Origin: Paraburkholderia sp. IMGN_8
GTDB lineage: Bacteria > Pseudomonadota > Gammaproteobacteria > Burkholderiales > Burkholderiaceae
Direction of reading: 5' to 3'
Length of the DNA: 64,000 bases
Assembly (NCBI RefSeq): GCF_038050405.1
Contig: NZ_CP150901.1
Coordinates: 310,001 to 374,000 of the forward strand
Part shown: positions 34,937-45,970 of the stretch, one piece after another
Layout of the letters: each line of letters starts with the position of its first letter
How positions within the stretch are numbered: position 1 is the first letter of the stretch
The notes under the pieces: model-generated
What the model saw: only the letters and a program-made list of their open reading frames with translations
What the model was told of the DNA's origin: nothing
The model's database searches: none
Program-made: the position numbers and the translations under genes

Positions 34937-36733
34937 ATGAAGATGTCGCGTAAAAAGATTGCAATCCTGGTAGTCGGTCTTCTGGTCGTGGCCGGCGTGA
35001 TCATTCAGGCGGTCTGGCGTCCGTTTGCTCATCGCAAGGCCGCCGAAACCGGCGAAGTCGTGCTCGATATTCATCACCCGGATGCGGTGATCGACAGCGA
35101 AGCGCTCTCGCGTTTGCCGCGCGACATACTGAGCGTGCCGCTGCTGCACGACGTACTGACGCAAGACTTCGTCGACTATTACGAGTCGAACAACACGCGG
35201 CTCTCCGCCGAGGGCGCGCTGCGGCGTCTTGCATTCGAACATCAACTCGACTGGCGCGACGAACTGATCCGCCGCGTGTTCGACGAGCCCGCGCATGTGC
35301 TGCTGTGGCGCTCGCCGGATGGGCGCCTCGGCTACTGGGCGATGTCGATGCGCCGTAACGGGCTGGCCAAGCTGCTGCAAGGCTTCGGCAACGTTGCCGC
35401 GAGCGATGCGCAGTTGAGTCAGGTCGCCAGGCTGTCCGGCGACGTGCCGGTCTACGCATTGAAGCTGGCGGTCGGCCGCACGATATTGTTCGCAACGAAA
35501 GACGATCGCCTCGTCGTGCTGTCCGCCCCCGGTGTGCTGCTCGACGCGAAGGGCGGCCTGCTGAGCGAGCGGGCCGACGCGGTGTCGGACATGCTGTCCT
35601 CAGGCCGCGACGATGCGGCGCGCGCCTATCAGCTGGACGCGCCGGGCGATGCACCGAAGGGGCATCGGTTGGTGGTGTCGGCCAATTACCTTTCGTTTGG
35701 TTATCAGGCGTTTTTCTCCGGTATCGACGCGTTGCGATTCGACTTTTCGCCGAACGGCAAAGCGGCGGCGAGCTGGCAAACCGCCGCGCTGATCGAGCCG
35801 GGCAAGTTGCCGCAGCAGTGGAATAGTGCTGACTTGTGGCGCGCGTTGCCGGCCAATCCGGCGGCATGCGCGAGCTTGCCGGCGGACTGGAAGGAAGCGT
35901 CGGGTCTGTTGGCCAAGGTGGCCGACGCGGGCGCGGCAGGCGCCGCTGCGATCGGCGATCAGCTCTCCGGCCCGGCAGCCGTCTGCTGGTATGCGAAGTC
36001 CACGCTGGTCGCGCCGGTGTTCGTTGCTCGCGTGAAGACGCAGGACGCGGCGGGCATCGCCGCGCTGAAGATCGCGCTCGGCAAGACCTTCGGCAATGTG
36101 ATCGGCGCGTATGAGGCGAGGGCCGCCAAATCCGGCCACGCTGACGAAGACTATCGCCGCTTGCCGGTCGCGACGCACGAGCAGGGCGCCGATGTCACCG
36201 TGTGGCAACGTCCGGTTAGCGCGCGTGCGGGCACGGCGTTGTCGAGCAAGGCGGCGTTCGCATCGCAACTGTCGGCGGAACGGTATTTCCCGGTGACGCT
36301 CGCGCTGGCGCACGGTTATCTGATCTTCTCTCCTGATGCGCGTCTGGTCGACGATACGCTCGCCGTGCTCGGCAAGCGCTATCCAGCGCTCGCCGATACG
36401 CTCGCGCCGCAACGGCTGCCGCGCACGATTCTGACGCTGACGCCTTCGTCCGCCGCTGCGCTGATCGAGCGCGAAGCGGGCGCGGCGTTGCCGGCCGATC
36501 AGGAGTCGGTGTTCCGCAACGCGTCGCGTACTCACCTCGTGCCGAAACTGCATGCGCTCGCGCACTATCCGCCGGTTTCGTTGACGCTGCCGCAAGAGTT
36601 GCCGGGTTCGACGGGCTGGGTGCCGGTCGAGTGGTGGTTCGATCGTGCGAAGGCGGGCGCCGGTCCGGATGCCGGTGCGGCGGCGGGTGCGATAGATTCG
36701 CCAGCAGATCAGCCCGGCACCGAGGGCGACTAA
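34937..36733 (+). CDS. yfaA: DUF2138 protein, YfaA-like
   Basis: 598 residues. An N-terminal membrane anchor (IAILVVGLLVVAGVIIQAVW, residues 8-27) precedes a large periplasmic part that begins VLDIHHPDAVIDSEALSRLP and contains YWAMSMRRNGLAKLLQGFG. This matches the DUF2138 family represented by E. coli YfaA. Function is unknown; the gene is the first of a conserved operon with an alpha-2-macroglobulin-like protein. The next start codon (GTG) immediately follows its stop. Confidence 0.85.
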   Translation: MKMSRKKIAILVVGLLVVAGVIIQAVWRPFAHRKAAETGEVVLDIHHPDAVIDSEALSRLPRDILSVPLLHDVLTQDFVDYYESNNTRLSAEGALRRLAFEHQLDWRDELIRRVFDEPAHVLLWRSPDGRLGYWAMSMRRNGLAKLLQGFGNVAASDAQLSQVARLSGDVPVYALKLAVGRTILFATKDDRLVVLSAPGVLLDAKGGLLSERADAVSDMLSSGRDDAARAYQLDAPGDAPKGHRLVVSANYLSFGYQAFFSGIDALRFDFSPNGKAAASWQTAALIEPGKLPQQWNSADLWRALPANPAACASLPADWKEASGLLAKVADAGAAGAAAIGDQLSGPAAVCWYAKSTLVAPVFVARVKTQDAAGIAALKIALGKTFGNVIGAYEARAAKSGHADEDYRRLPVATHEQGADVTVWQRPVSARAGTALSSKAAFASQLSAERYFPVTLALAHGYLIFSPDARLVDDTLAVLGKRYPALADTLAPQRLPRTILTLTPSSAAALIEREAGAALPADQESVFRNASRTHLVPKLHALAHYPPVSLTLPQELPGSTGWVPVEWWFDRAKAGAGPDAGAAAGAIDSPADQPGTEGD

Positions 36734-37534
36734 GTGCGCCACCTTCACGTCCCCGACGTGGCGTTCGCGACGGATGCGCGCGTAGCGGCGCACGCGCCTG
36801 AGCGCGGACCCGCAGCGCATGCAATCGCCCACACGTACGACACGCGTGCCGTCGCGCGACGCACGTGGCTCGCACGCGCAGCCTCGGCGCTCGTCATGGC
36901 CAGCCTCGCGCCGTACGCAAACGCGCTGACCAGCACCACCGCATCGCCCGATCCCGACGCGCTTTCACCGCAGCAATCGGCAGCATTTCGCGCGTGGTTC
37001 GTGCGCATCGTCGATCAGCAGATGCGGCGCGGCCCGACGCCGCGCTGGACGCAACGCGATTGCGCGGGCCTCGTGCGCTTCGCCGTCGGCGAGACCCTCA
37101 AGCCGCACGACAGCAAATGGCTGCGTGCCAACGGTATGACCAGTCTTGCGGACACCAGCAGCATGCCGCCCGAACTGCAGCTATCCGCATCGCAGCGCAC
37201 GCTCTCGAATCGCTGGACTCAACTCGACGGTTCCACCGGCGCGTACGCGTCGGCAATCGCGCTGATTCAACGCAATAGCCGTTTTGTTTCGAAGGACGTC
37301 AACCTGGCACTGCCCGGCGACCTGCTGTTCTTCGACCAGGGCGACGACCAGCATCTGATGATCTGGCTGGATCGCTACATCGCTTATCACACAGGCACCG
37401 TTACGCCGACCGATACCGGACTGCGCGCCGTGGCCGTCTCCGACCTGATGCAATGGAAAGATTCCCGCTGGCAGCCGCTCGACGGCAATCCGAATTTCGT
37501 TGGCGTGTTTCGTTTGGACTTTTTGACACCATGA
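36734..37534 (+). CDS. yfaT: DUF1175 protein, YfaT-like, with NlpC/P60-like motif
   Basis: 266 residues from a GTG that directly follows the yfaA stop. The first 50 residues are a long basic leader; the export signal is [20 protein letters not shown], ending near ANA. The mature domain has [14 protein letters not shown] (a Cys-centred motif like the NlpC/P60 nucleophile) and [18 protein letters not shown] with candidate His residues. DUF1175 is found only beside yfaS-type genes. A periplasmic thiol hydrolase role is inferred from the motif only. Its stop overlaps the yfaS start (ATGA). Confidence 0.82.
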   Translation: MRHLHVPDVAFATDARVAAHAPERGPAAHAIAHTYDTRAVARRTWLARAASALVMASLAPYANALTSTTASPDPDALSPQQSAAFRAWFVRIVDQQMRRGPTPRWTQRDCAGLVRFAVGETLKPHDSKWLRANGMTSLADTSSMPPELQLSASQRTLSNRWTQLDGSTGAYASAIALIQRNSRFVSKDVNLALPGDLLFFDQGDDQHLMIWLDRYIAYHTGTVTPTDTGLRAVAVSDLMQWKDSRWQPLDGNPNFVGVFRLDFLTP

Positions 37535-40500
37535 CCCGAATGATTTCCGTCACCACTTCGAGCGGTTGGCTCGGCAACGCGCGCCGTCGCGCGGCCTTCA
37601 CTGTGGCGGCGCTGCTCGCGGCCATGACGCTGGCTATCGCGCCGGCTTATGCCGACGACGCCGCGGCGAAGGACGGCGATGCCTCGGGCACCTCGGCCGA
37701 TAGCAACATCGCCGCGAACCCCACGCTGCAAGCGGCGCCGTCGAGCAATTTCGCTTCGCAGAAGGTCGATGGCCAGCCGTTCTTCCTGCTCTCGGACGCG
37801 AGCTTCGGCAGCGATCAGCTGGCGCAGGTGCGGTTGGAGGCGCCCGGCCGCGAATTCAAGGACGCGTTGCAGGCGTACGGCGGTGCGGACATCGTCGTGT
37901 ATCGCGTGCCGAAGCCGCTGGACTTCCTGAAGGCGCAGAAGAATCTGCATCGGTTGAACGTTGCGCCGAATTATCAGGGCGAAGGACTCGCGAACACGCT
38001 GGCTTACCTGTGGGACCGCTGGTTCACCGAAGCACGCCGTGCCTGGCAGCGCGTGCTGTCGTTCGCGACGCGCAGCAAGGCGACCGAAGCCGCGCCGCAA
38101 TTCAAGCTCGGCGAACAAACCGGCAAGCAGACGCAATTCCAGCAAAACTCGCAGTTCGCGCCGCTCAAGGGCTACGACCTGGTCGCGCGCTTTCGCTATC
38201 CGATCTGGGATGCGAAGGTGATCCAGCCGCCGAAGGGCGTGAATCTCGAAGGCAGCAGCAGTAACTTTATCGAAGCGAGTTCGGGCAACGTGATGATTCC
38301 GGTCGGCAAGCTGCCGCCGGGGCTGTATATCGTCGAGGCGGTGATCGGCAACTATCGTGCGCACACGCTGCTGTTCGTGTCGGACACGGTCGCGGTCGTG
38401 AAGGCGGCGTCGAGCGGGATGCTCGTGTGGACCACGAGGCGCGATAACGGCAAGCCGGTGGCGAACACCGAAGTCAACTGGACCGACGGCGTCGGCGTGT
38501 TGCAAAGCGGCATCACCGGCAGCGACGGCGCGCTGATGTTGCAACACGTGAGCCCCGAGCGCAGCTACGTGCTCGGCACCGATCCGCAAGGCGGCGTGTT
38601 CGTGTCGGAGAATTTCTATTACGACAGCGAGATCTACAACACGAAGATCTACGCGGTGACCGACCGTCCGATGTATCGTCCGGGCGATGCGGTGCATGTG
38701 AAGTTCATCGGCCGCACGTTCCAGAACGCGACGCAATCGTCCTCACCGGCCGACGCCGATATCAAGCTCGACGTGCTCGATCCGAACGGCGCGCCAGTTG
38801 CTAACAGCAAGGTGCATTTCGCGTCCGACACCGGCGCGGACACTTCGTTTACGCTCCCTGCCGATGCCACCGCCGGCGGCTATACGCTGCGCTTCGACTA
38901 CAACGGCGATGTATACGGCAGCGCATTTCGCGTCGCCGAATATGTGAAGCCGCATTTCGACGTCAACCTGTCGATGGACAAAGCCGACTATGCGACGGGC
39001 GAGCAACTGAAGGGCAAGATCCAGTTGCGCTATCCGGATGGCAAGCCGGTGCGCGACAGCAAAGTCTCCGTCACGCTGCGCGCGCAGAAAGTCACGATCG
39101 TCGATGGCGAACTGCGTTATGCGGGGCTGTTCCCGGTCAAGCTCGAACAGCAGGAACTGACGACGGATAGCGATGGCAACGCGAGCCTCACGCTGCCGGC
39201 CGCCAAAGAGCCGAGCCGTTATGCGTTGACGCTGTTCGCGCAGGACGGTGCGGCCTACAAGGTGCGCGTAACGCGTGAAGTACTGATCGCGCGTGGCGCT
39301 ACGCCTTATCGTTTGTCGGCGGCGAAGTCGTTCTCGCAACCGAAGGAAACGGTCAACTTCGATCTGCAAGCGCTCGGTACGCTCGACCCTGCGTCACGCG
39401 CGCCGGCCAAGTGGGAGTGGACGCGACTCGAATCGCAAACGCATCGCGAAGGTGCTTTGAAGGGCGCAACAGCCGGCGGCAAGCTGTCGTTCCCGGTGCA
39501 GTTCGACGAACCGGGTTCGTACATGCTGTCGGTCAAGGACGACACGGGCAATCTGCTTGCCGCCGCGAGCCATTGGGTCGCGGGCGACGGCGTGAAGGCG
39601 ATTCCGGGCAGCGTCGAGATCGTGTTCGATCGCGACAGGTACAAGATCGGCGACACCGCCGAAGCGCTGATCACCTTCCCGATGCCGGTCGACGATGCAT
39701 TGCTGACCCTGGAGCGCGACAACGTCGAACGCCGTGCCTTGCTGACGGCAGGCGGCGACTGGCTGCAACTGCAACGCGTCGCGCCGTCGCAATGGAAAGC
39801 GCGTATCAAGGTGGGCGAAGCATTCGCGCCGAACATGACGTTCTCGGTGCTGTACGTGCATGCCGGCGAATACGTGTTCCAGAATGCGGGCATCGTGGTC
39901 GCGCAGCCGCAGATCGAACTGAATGTGAAGAGCGACAAGCCGGTGTACGGTCCGGGCGATACTGTCACGCTGAACTTCGACAGCACGTTGAACGGCAAGC
40001 CGGAAGCAGCGAATCTGACGGTCAGCGTGGTCGATGAAATGGTCTACGTGTTGCAGCCGGAAATCGCACCGAACATCGTCGACTTTTTCTATCACCCGCG
40101 GCGTAACAACGTGCGGACTTCGTCGAGCCTGTCGTTCATCACGTACGACCTCGCGCGCTCGCCGTTGAAGGGCGCGCCGGGCGGCCCGCAACGCGCCAAT
40201 TACAACGAACGCGGCGTGAAGGTGCTGGAACGGCCACGCCGCGACGATCAGGACACAGCCGCGTGGGAAGGCAATCTGAAGACCGACGCGAACGGTCACG
40301 CGACAATGACCTTCAGGATGCCGGACTCGCTGGCGCGCTGGCGAGTCACCGTGCGCGCGGCGGCGCCCGATGGCATGGTCGGTCAGCGCACTGCGTATGT
40401 GCGTTCGGACAAGGCGCTGTATCTGAAGTGGAGCGGGCCGTCGCATTTCCGAGTCAACGATCAGCCGGCCATCGACATGATCGCCTTCAATCAGACCGAC

Positions 40501-42357
40501 GCGGACATGGACGCCGAGTGGGTGGTCGACGGCGGCGGTTTGTCGTTGAATCAGAAGGTCGCGCTCAAGCGCGGCGCGAACTATCTGCGTCTGCCGACCG
40601 GCGCGCTGAAGGCCGGCGTGGTCAACGCGACGTTGCGTCGTGCGGGTAAGGACGTCGATCGTTTGCAGACCACGATCCATCTCGATGCGAGCGGCTGGCT
40701 CGATCTGCATCAGAATACCGTCGCACTCGACGGTTCGAACAAGCCGCTCAATCTGCCGCAAGATGCGCAGGACGTCAGCGTGCGTTTCATCGGCAGTGCG
40801 GCGAGCGAATTCGCGCGCGTTGCCGACGATCTGATCAATTATCCGTACGGTTGCGCCGAGCAGACGTCGAGCCGCCTGATTCCGCTCGCGCTCGCACACG
40901 ATGCAATCGGCCGCGGCGACAACGTCAGTTCGACGCAAGGGCTCGAAGCGCTGCTGCGCAATCAGCGGCAACGTCTGGCGATGCTTGCGGGCGTCGGCGG
41001 CACGTTCGGCTGGTGGGGCGATACGACCGGCGGCAGTGCGTTGATCACCGCCTACGCGTATTACGCGGATTGGCTTGCGAGCCGCAGCCTCGGGATTTCG
41101 CTGCCGGCTGACAACTGGCAGCATGCGATGGACGTCTATCGCGATGCGGGCGCGAAAGAGCCGCTGCTGCATCGCGCGCTGGCGCTGTGGTTTATGCAGC
41201 AGATGGGCCTGCCGGTCGCGACGCCGGTGTCGGGTGTCGCAGGCGACTTGCTGAGCGATGCGGTGGCATCGGCCAATGCAACGGCGCGTACGGGCACGTA
41301 CGGCGCGTCGGACAGCATCGTGTTCGCGCAAGCCGATTCGCCGCGCGGCAAGCAGATGGCGACGCTGCTGGTCGCCAATATGGCGCGCAGCGCGAGCGCT
41401 CAATTGCCGGATGGTTTCGATGCGGCAGCCGGCGCTGCGCGTACCGCGTTGGTCAACGACCCCGCGCCGCTCGTGCAAAGCCTGCTGTATATGGCGGGTG
41501 GCGACGGCGGCGCGGCGGTCGATGCGTCGGCATTGTTCGCGAAAAGCAGCGCCGACTATCCGACGCTCGATCGCGCATTGACCCTGCTGTGGGTGCGCAA
41601 GGCGCTCGGCGGCGACACGGCGCCGGCATCGCTGCCGTCGCTGCAAGGCGCGGGCTGGACGCGCGCCGCGACGCCGACCGGCGCGCCGCTCTGGAAGTGG
41701 ACCGGCGCCGCGCGCCCCGGAGGAAGTCCCCTTGGGGGATTGCCGGCTTCGCTCGATGCCGGTGTTGCCCGCACCGACGTGAACGCGCTGGTCTCGTTCC
41801 GCAGTCATACCAGCGAGGACAGCCGGCTGAACATCACGGTGGAGCGCCGTTTCTACAAGCTGGAGCCGCTCGAAGTGAAAGCCGATCCGAAGAAGGGCGG
41901 CGCCGAAAGCCAACTGGGCCGCTCGGCGTTCACCGCGCGTCGCGTGAAGCAGGGCGATGCGATCGACAGCAATGCGCTGTACGTCGACGAAGTCACGCTC
42001 ACGCCGCGCTCGGGCAACGCCTACCATTACGGTCTGCTCGATGTGCCGCTGCCGCCGGGCGGCAATGTCGAGGCGACCAGCTGGGGCGTCTCGATCGACG
42101 GTTTGCCAGGTGAGAAGGAGGGCGCCAGCGGTCCGCAACCGTTCCAGCGCGCGGCATCGTATGAGATGGGTGAACTGGCTTATCACCAGCCGGTGCCTTT
42201 GCTCGATCGGCCGGTGACGCTGCGGCAACTGGTGCGCTTCGCGTTGCCGGGCACGTTTGCGTTGCCGCCCGCGCGCTACTTCCGCATGTATCAGCCGGAC
42301 GCGAAGGCGTTCGAAGGCGGCAAGAGCGATCGCGTGACGACCATGCGGATCCAGTAA
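37531..42357 (+). CDS. yfaS: bacterial alpha-2-macroglobulin, YfaS-like, with thioester motif
   Basis: 1608 residues from [10 protein letters not shown] (37531-), overlapping the yfaT stop. Signal peptide ends APAYA-DD, and no lipobox is present, so the product is periplasmic or secreted rather than lipid-anchored. Macroglobulin (MG) domains fill the N-terminal half ([20 protein letters not shown], an MG2-type strand set); the A2M domain [20 protein letters not shown] is near residue 930; the thioester site is [13 protein letters not shown] with Cys1108 and Gln1111. Such proteins trap attacking proteases by covalent capture. It is the core of a six-gene operon. Confidence 0.93.
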   Translation: MTRMISVTTSSGWLGNARRRAAFTVAALLAAMTLAIAPAYADDAAAKDGDASGTSADSNIAANPTLQAAPSSNFASQKVDGQPFFLLSDASFGSDQLAQVRLEAPGREFKDALQAYGGADIVVYRVPKPLDFLKAQKNLHRLNVAPNYQGEGLANTLAYLWDRWFTEARRAWQRVLSFATRSKATEAAPQFKLGEQTGKQTQFQQNSQFAPLKGYDLVARFRYPIWDAKVIQPPKGVNLEGSSSNFIEASSGNVMIPVGKLPPGLYIVEAVIGNYRAHTLLFVSDTVAVVKAASSGMLVWTTRRDNGKPVANTEVNWTDGVGVLQSGITGSDGALMLQHVSPERSYVLGTDPQGGVFVSENFYYDSEIYNTKIYAVTDRPMYRPGDAVHVKFIGRTFQNATQSSSPADADIKLDVLDPNGAPVANSKVHFASDTGADTSFTLPADATAGGYTLRFDYNGDVYGSAFRVAEYVKPHFDVNLSMDKADYATGEQLKGKIQLRYPDGKPVRDSKVSVTLRAQKVTIVDGELRYAGLFPVKLEQQELTTDSDGNASLTLPAAKEPSRYALTLFAQDGAAYKVRVTREVLIARGATPYRLSAAKSFSQPKETVNFDLQALGTLDPASRAPAKWEWTRLESQTHREGALKGATAGGKLSFPVQFDEPGSYMLSVKDDTGNLLAAASHWVAGDGVKAIPGSVEIVFDRDRYKIGDTAEALITFPMPVDDALLTLERDNVERRALLTAGGDWLQLQRVAPSQWKARIKVGEAFAPNMTFSVLYVHAGEYVFQNAGIVVAQPQIELNVKSDKPVYGPGDTVTLNFDSTLNGKPEAANLTVSVVDEMVYVLQPEIAPNIVDFFYHPRRNNVRTSSSLSFITYDLARSPLKGAPGGPQRANYNERGVKVLERPRRDDQDTAAWEGNLKTDANGHATMTFRMPDSLARWRVTVRAAAPDGMVGQRTAYVRSDKALYLKWSGPSHFRVNDQPAIDMIAFNQTDADMDAEWVVDGGGLSLNQKVALKRGANYLRLPTGALKAGVVNATLRRAGKDVDRLQTTIHLDASGWLDLHQNTVALDGSNKPLNLPQDAQDVSVRFIGSAASEFARVADDLINYPYGCAEQTSSRLIPLALAHDAIGRGDNVSSTQGLEALLRNQRQRLAMLAGVGGTFGWWGDTTGGSALITAYAYYADWLASRSLGISLPADNWQHAMDVYRDAGAKEPLLHRALALWFMQQMGLPVATPVSGVAGDLLSDAVASANATARTGTYGASDSIVFAQADSPRGKQMATLLVANMARSASAQLPDGFDAAAGAARTALVNDPAPLVQSLLYMAGGDGGAAVDASALFAKSSADYPTLDRALTLLWVRKALGGDTAPASLPSLQGAGWTRAATPTGAPLWKWTGAARPGGSPLGGLPASLDAGVARTDVNALVSFRSHTSEDSRLNITVERRFYKLEPLEVKADPKKGGAESQLGRSAFTARRVKQGDAIDSNALYVDEVTLTPRSGNAYHYGLLDVPLPPGGNVEATSWGVSIDGLPGEKEGASGPQPFQRAASYEMGELAYHQPVPLLDRPVTLRQLVRFALPGTFALPPARYFRMYQPDAKAFEGGKSDRVTTMRIQ

Positions 42358-42368
42358 GCGAGACCGCC

Positions 42369-44132
42369 ATGTTCCCTGTTCTCCGGCGCACGCGCGATCG
42401 TCTGGCAGCCACGCTGCGGATTGCGCTCGCCGCGAGCGTAGGCTGTGTGTCGATCGGCGCGGCGGCGCAGGGCGCCCAGGCGCCGGCTGCATCATCTGCG
42501 CAGACAGTGAGCTTTGCGTGGCTGCGCGACGGTCAGGCACAACTCTGGCAGGTCAATGCCGATGGCGCGCTCGACGGCAGTTCGCCGCGGTCCGCGCAGC
42601 CGTTGCCCGCATCATTGGAGACGCCGCTCGGCAGCGTGTGGAAGCTGTTTGTCTACGGTTATCTCGTGGACCGCAACATCGCCACGCCGGATTACACCTG
42701 CAGCGGCGGCGATCCTGAAGAGGTGTACTGCTGTATGACGGGCGGCCACGTCGACCGCGAGCATGCGTTGGTGCAATCGTGTGGCCGTTTCTTTGAGCCC
42801 GCGCGTCTGCAACTCGATTCCGCCGACTGGCGCAGATATTGGACGGCCGCGCATGCGCCCGTCTGGCTGCGCGACCTTCACGCGGTGACACCCACGCGCC
42901 GCGTGCCTGTCACCGACCTGCTCGCCGCCTTGCAGGCGATGCCCGCACGGCCACGCGAAGCGGCGGCGAGCACGTTAGTGTCCGTTCTGACTAGCGGGCG
43001 CGGCGAGGGCACCGTGTCGCTCTACGGCAGCGTGCTGCGAGCGAAGACGTGGACGATGCCGGACCCGGCGCGGCCCGGCGCATCGATCGGCGGCGCGGCA
43101 GGCTGGCTTGCCGACGGCACGCCGGTATGGCTCGGCGGTCCCGGCGGCAGCGCGCGCGTGCTGGCAGCTGCCGCGCCGCGTATCGCGCCGCTGCTCACGC
43201 AAGTCGCCGTGCCGGACGACACCGCCTGCGTACTGGTCGATTTCTTCCGCCGCTATCCGATTCGCCAGGTGCTTGGCGACAAGGGCCCGGCAGCGGTGCC
43301 GGATGGCCCGCTGCGCGGCAACTTCCGGATCGGCTTCGCCAATGGCAACTGGGCACGTGTGGAAAGCCATGGCGAACTCATGCTCGATCGCGACGGCGCA
43401 GGTGCGCTGCAAGTGATCGGCCGCTTCGGACTGAACGACTATGTCGCGCGGGTGGTCGAGCGCGAAGGCGACACGAGCCAGCCGGAAGCAGCCAAGGCTT
43501 TGGCCGTGGCGGCGCGCACGTATGTCGTGCAGCACGGCGAGCACGATCACGGGTGCTTCCGGATCGACGACAGCAGCAACACGCAGCGCGTTCTGCCGCG
43601 CGCGCCGACCGCCGCGGCGCGCCGTGCGGCCGATCTGACCGACGCGCTGGTGCTGACCGGTGTGCCGGTTCAGTATCACCACGACAAGGCCGCGCCGGGC
43701 CAGATGAGCTGGCTGGCCGCGAAGGCTTCCGCGCAAACCGGCCTCGCCTTCGACGCAATCCTCGCGCGCACCTGGCCGCAAGCGACACTGACTTCGTTCG
43801 AGAGCCCTTTGGCCGGCGATTGCATCGCAGTGGCCGGCGCGCAGGAATGGCTGCAACGCAACGCGCCGTTGTGGGCGCGGCGCATGAACGGCGCCGCGGG
43901 CTACGAGACGCCGGATCTGCCGGCCGTGTGCGCGGTGCGCGAAGGGCGGCCGTATGCGGATGCGCAGCGCAATCGCGTGTACGTGTACCGGCTGCAAACC
44001 GAAGAGGACCGCATCGCGCTCGCGCATGAGTACATTCACCTCGCGTTTCAGCATCATCCGCGCGGCCTCGATGAGGCGTTTGTAGAACGCACCGCGCGCA
44101 CGCTGATCCGCACTGACAATTCGATCCAATGA
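42369..44132 (+). CDS. yfaQ: DUF2300 protein, YfaQ-like: SxxK, SpoIID-like and HExxH regions
   Basis: 587 residues with an N-terminal signal (ending near GAAAQG). Three regions can be read. First, TPLGSVWKLFVYGYLVDR holds an S89-x-x-K92 motif like penicillin-interacting serine enzymes, with SCG at 137-139. Second, residues about 355-415 (LNDYVARVVEREGD, AKALAVAARTYVVQHGEHDH) resemble the SpoIID/LytB lytic domain. Third, the C-terminus has HEYIHLAFQHHPRGLDEAF, a zinc-peptidase HExxH (H553-H557) with a downstream Glu. This combination suggests peptidoglycan or peptide processing tied to the macroglobulin. Function is not established. Confidence 0.85.
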   Translation: MFPVLRRTRDRLAATLRIALAASVGCVSIGAAAQGAQAPAASSAQTVSFAWLRDGQAQLWQVNADGALDGSSPRSAQPLPASLETPLGSVWKLFVYGYLVDRNIATPDYTCSGGDPEEVYCCMTGGHVDREHALVQSCGRFFEPARLQLDSADWRRYWTAAHAPVWLRDLHAVTPTRRVPVTDLLAALQAMPARPREAAASTLVSVLTSGRGEGTVSLYGSVLRAKTWTMPDPARPGASIGGAAGWLADGTPVWLGGPGGSARVLAAAAPRIAPLLTQVAVPDDTACVLVDFFRRYPIRQVLGDKGPAAVPDGPLRGNFRIGFANGNWARVESHGELMLDRDGAGALQVIGRFGLNDYVARVVEREGDTSQPEAAKALAVAARTYVVQHGEHDHGCFRIDDSSNTQRVLPRAPTAAARRAADLTDALVLTGVPVQYHHDKAAPGQMSWLAAKASAQTGLAFDAILARTWPQATLTSFESPLAGDCIAVAGAQEWLQRNAPLWARRMNGAAGYETPDLPAVCAVREGRPYADAQRNRVYVYRLQTEEDRIALAHEYIHLAFQHHPRGLDEAFVERTARTLIRTDNSIQ

Positions 44133-45022
44133 AACACGCCTCGGGTTCGCCTTCATCTTTGTTCTGTATGCCGCTTCCTGTGCGTGCCGTTCGCGCTCGT
44201 GCGGCGCTTGGGAGTGCGTTGCCTCTGGCCGCGGCTGCGTTGATGGCGTGCACGGCGACGAACGTGCGGGCCGCCGGTGCGGATGGCGCGGTAGCCGATC
44301 TGACCGGCGCCTTCGGCGGCTGGCGCCATAGCGGGTTGACCAACGAAGGCGAGCACTTCGTCGCGGCGTATCCGCGGCCGCCGGTCGATCGCGGCGCGCA
44401 GCGCTATCGCACGTTGATCGAAGGCCGCCTGAAACACGTCGACAAACATGCGCGCAAGCCACCGACGCTCGTCGTCAACGGCAATCCAACGCCGCTCTAT
44501 ACCGACGATGAAGGCGCGTTCGCACGCCCATGGGCTTTCGGCGCGGGCTCGAACAGCATCGAGCTGATCACCGCCGACGGCAAACAGCGCCAGCGCATGC
44601 AGTTCTACGAGGCTGACCGAAGCAAGCCGCAGGCGAAGCTGCGCGCGATCGTCACGTGGGATGATCCGAAGGCGCAAGTCGATCTGCACGTGATAACGCC
44701 GGGTGGTTTGCACGCTTTCTTCGCCAATCCGACGCTGGAAGACGGCAGCGGGTTCGACGTCGATTCAGTGGATGGCGCCGGGCCGGGGATTTTTTCGTCG
44801 GCGGCGCCTGAGCACGGCACGTGGCTGTTCTTTCTGAATTACTGGGGCAACTTCGATTCGACCGGCTACAACTTCGACGCCGCCGCGCACGAGCGCGACG
44901 TGATTACCGCGACGCTGACGCTGGTGTTCAATGAAAATACGCCGAACGAACGGCGCGAAACGATGGTCGTGCCGCTGCGCAAGATCGGCGACCTGATGCT
45001 CGTGAAGAGCGAGCGACTCTGA
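44129..45022 (+). CDS. yfaP: DUF2135 protein, YfaP-like, copy 1
   Basis: 297 residues; start overlaps the yfaQ stop (ATGA). A signal peptide ends near NVRAAG. The mature part begins AFGGWRHSG and carries the DUF2135 core: AIVTWDDPKAQVDLHVITPG, GPGIFSSAAPEHGTWLFFLN and a final strand ERRETMVVPLRKIGDLMLV. The fold resembles secreted beta-sandwich domains. In E. coli a single yfaP occupies this place; here a diverged second copy follows immediately. Confidence 0.85.
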   Translation: MKHASGSPSSLFCMPLPVRAVRARAALGSALPLAAAALMACTATNVRAAGADGAVADLTGAFGGWRHSGLTNEGEHFVAAYPRPPVDRGAQRYRTLIEGRLKHVDKHARKPPTLVVNGNPTPLYTDDEGAFARPWAFGAGSNSIELITADGKQRQRMQFYEADRSKPQAKLRAIVTWDDPKAQVDLHVITPGGLHAFFANPTLEDGSGFDVDSVDGAGPGIFSSAAPEHGTWLFFLNYWGNFDSTGYNFDAAAHERDVITATLTLVFNENTPNERRETMVVPLRKIGDLMLVKSERL

Positions 45023-45044
45023 AGGCGGGATGGGAGCAGTGACG

Positions 45045-45851
45045 ATGAAGGTCAAGACGACGCGGCGGGTGAAGGCTGGCTGGATGTTGCTCGCCGTCGC
45101 CTGTTTGCAGGCCGCGCTGCACGTACAGTCGGCGCAGGCGAGCGATATCGACTTCGCCGCGCCGTTGAACGGCTGGCGCAACACCAGCGGCGACAGCGAG
45201 CGTTATACGCAGGACGTGCATTACCCGGCGGTGTCCGTATCGACGCCGGAAGGCCAGTCGAAATTCGCGCTGATCGAAGGACAGATCCGCCACGCGCCGA
45301 AGAAAAAGGGCACCACGGTGGGCACGCTGGTGGTCGACGGTACGCCGCTGCCGCAGCGTGTGGAGGAGGACGGCAAGTTTTCGCGCCCGTACGCGTTTCC
45401 TGCGGGCAGTAACGGCGTTGAATTGCGGGCGCCGGACGGCACTCGGAAGCGCGTGCAGTTCTATGATGCTTATAGCGGCAAGACCCAGCCGAAATTGCGG
45501 ATTGTGCTCGCTTGGGACACCGACGGCACCGACCTCGATTTGCACGTTGTATCGCCCGATGGCGTGCACACGTGGTACGGAGATCGGGTCGCGCCGAATG
45601 GCGGCGCGCTCGATGTGGATGTGACCACCGGGTACGGGCCGGAGATTTATTCGTCGGCTGCGCCGTTGCATGGCACTTATCTGGTTTATGTGAACTACTA
45701 CGGTAACGGGAATAGCGGCGCCGATATCACCGTCGCGCAGGTCACTATCATCACGAATGAAAATACGCCGAATGAAAAGAGCGAGACGATTCGGGCGCCA
45801 ATGAGGAAGCCTGGCGAGCTGACGCTCGTGAAGACGTTTGTCATTCCATAA
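45045..45851 (+). CDS. DUF2135 protein, YfaP-like, copy 2
   Basis: 268 residues from MKVKTTRRVK (45045), which has GGGAG 8 bases upstream; the ATG at 45030 lacks a site. Signal peptide ends AQA-SD. It repeats the layout of copy 1: PLNGWRNTSGDSERYTQDVH, GTDLDLHVVSPDGVHTWYGD, GPEIYSSAAPLHGTYLVYVN. It is an in-tandem paralogue and the last gene of the yfa operon. Divergence between the copies suggests separate roles rather than recent duplication. Confidence 0.83.
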   Translation: MKVKTTRRVKAGWMLLAVACLQAALHVQSAQASDIDFAAPLNGWRNTSGDSERYTQDVHYPAVSVSTPEGQSKFALIEGQIRHAPKKKGTTVGTLVVDGTPLPQRVEEDGKFSRPYAFPAGSNGVELRAPDGTRKRVQFYDAYSGKTQPKLRIVLAWDTDGTDLDLHVVSPDGVHTWYGDRVAPNGGALDVDVTTGYGPEIYSSAAPLHGTYLVYVNYYGNGNSGADITVAQVTIITNENTPNEKSETIRAPMRKPGELTLVKTFVIP

Positions 45852-45970
45852 GGTGTTGTCGCTCCGCTGGATTTGATCGACAGACTCACCGCGATTTCGA
45901 CCTGCAGACTCGCTGCGAGCAGAGGGCGGAATCTGAATGCGGTCAATCACTTGCGTGACTCGTGCGCAGG

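Noticed and set aside
39394..42540. Very long minus-strand open frame (over 1000 codons) opposite yfaS
   Set aside because: It is a GC-driven shadow: Arg/His/Gln-rich, no domain, and exactly antisense to a gene with a clear family and thioester motif. The similar 869-codon frame at 5625-8234 opposite xylA-xylF is rejected for the same reason.
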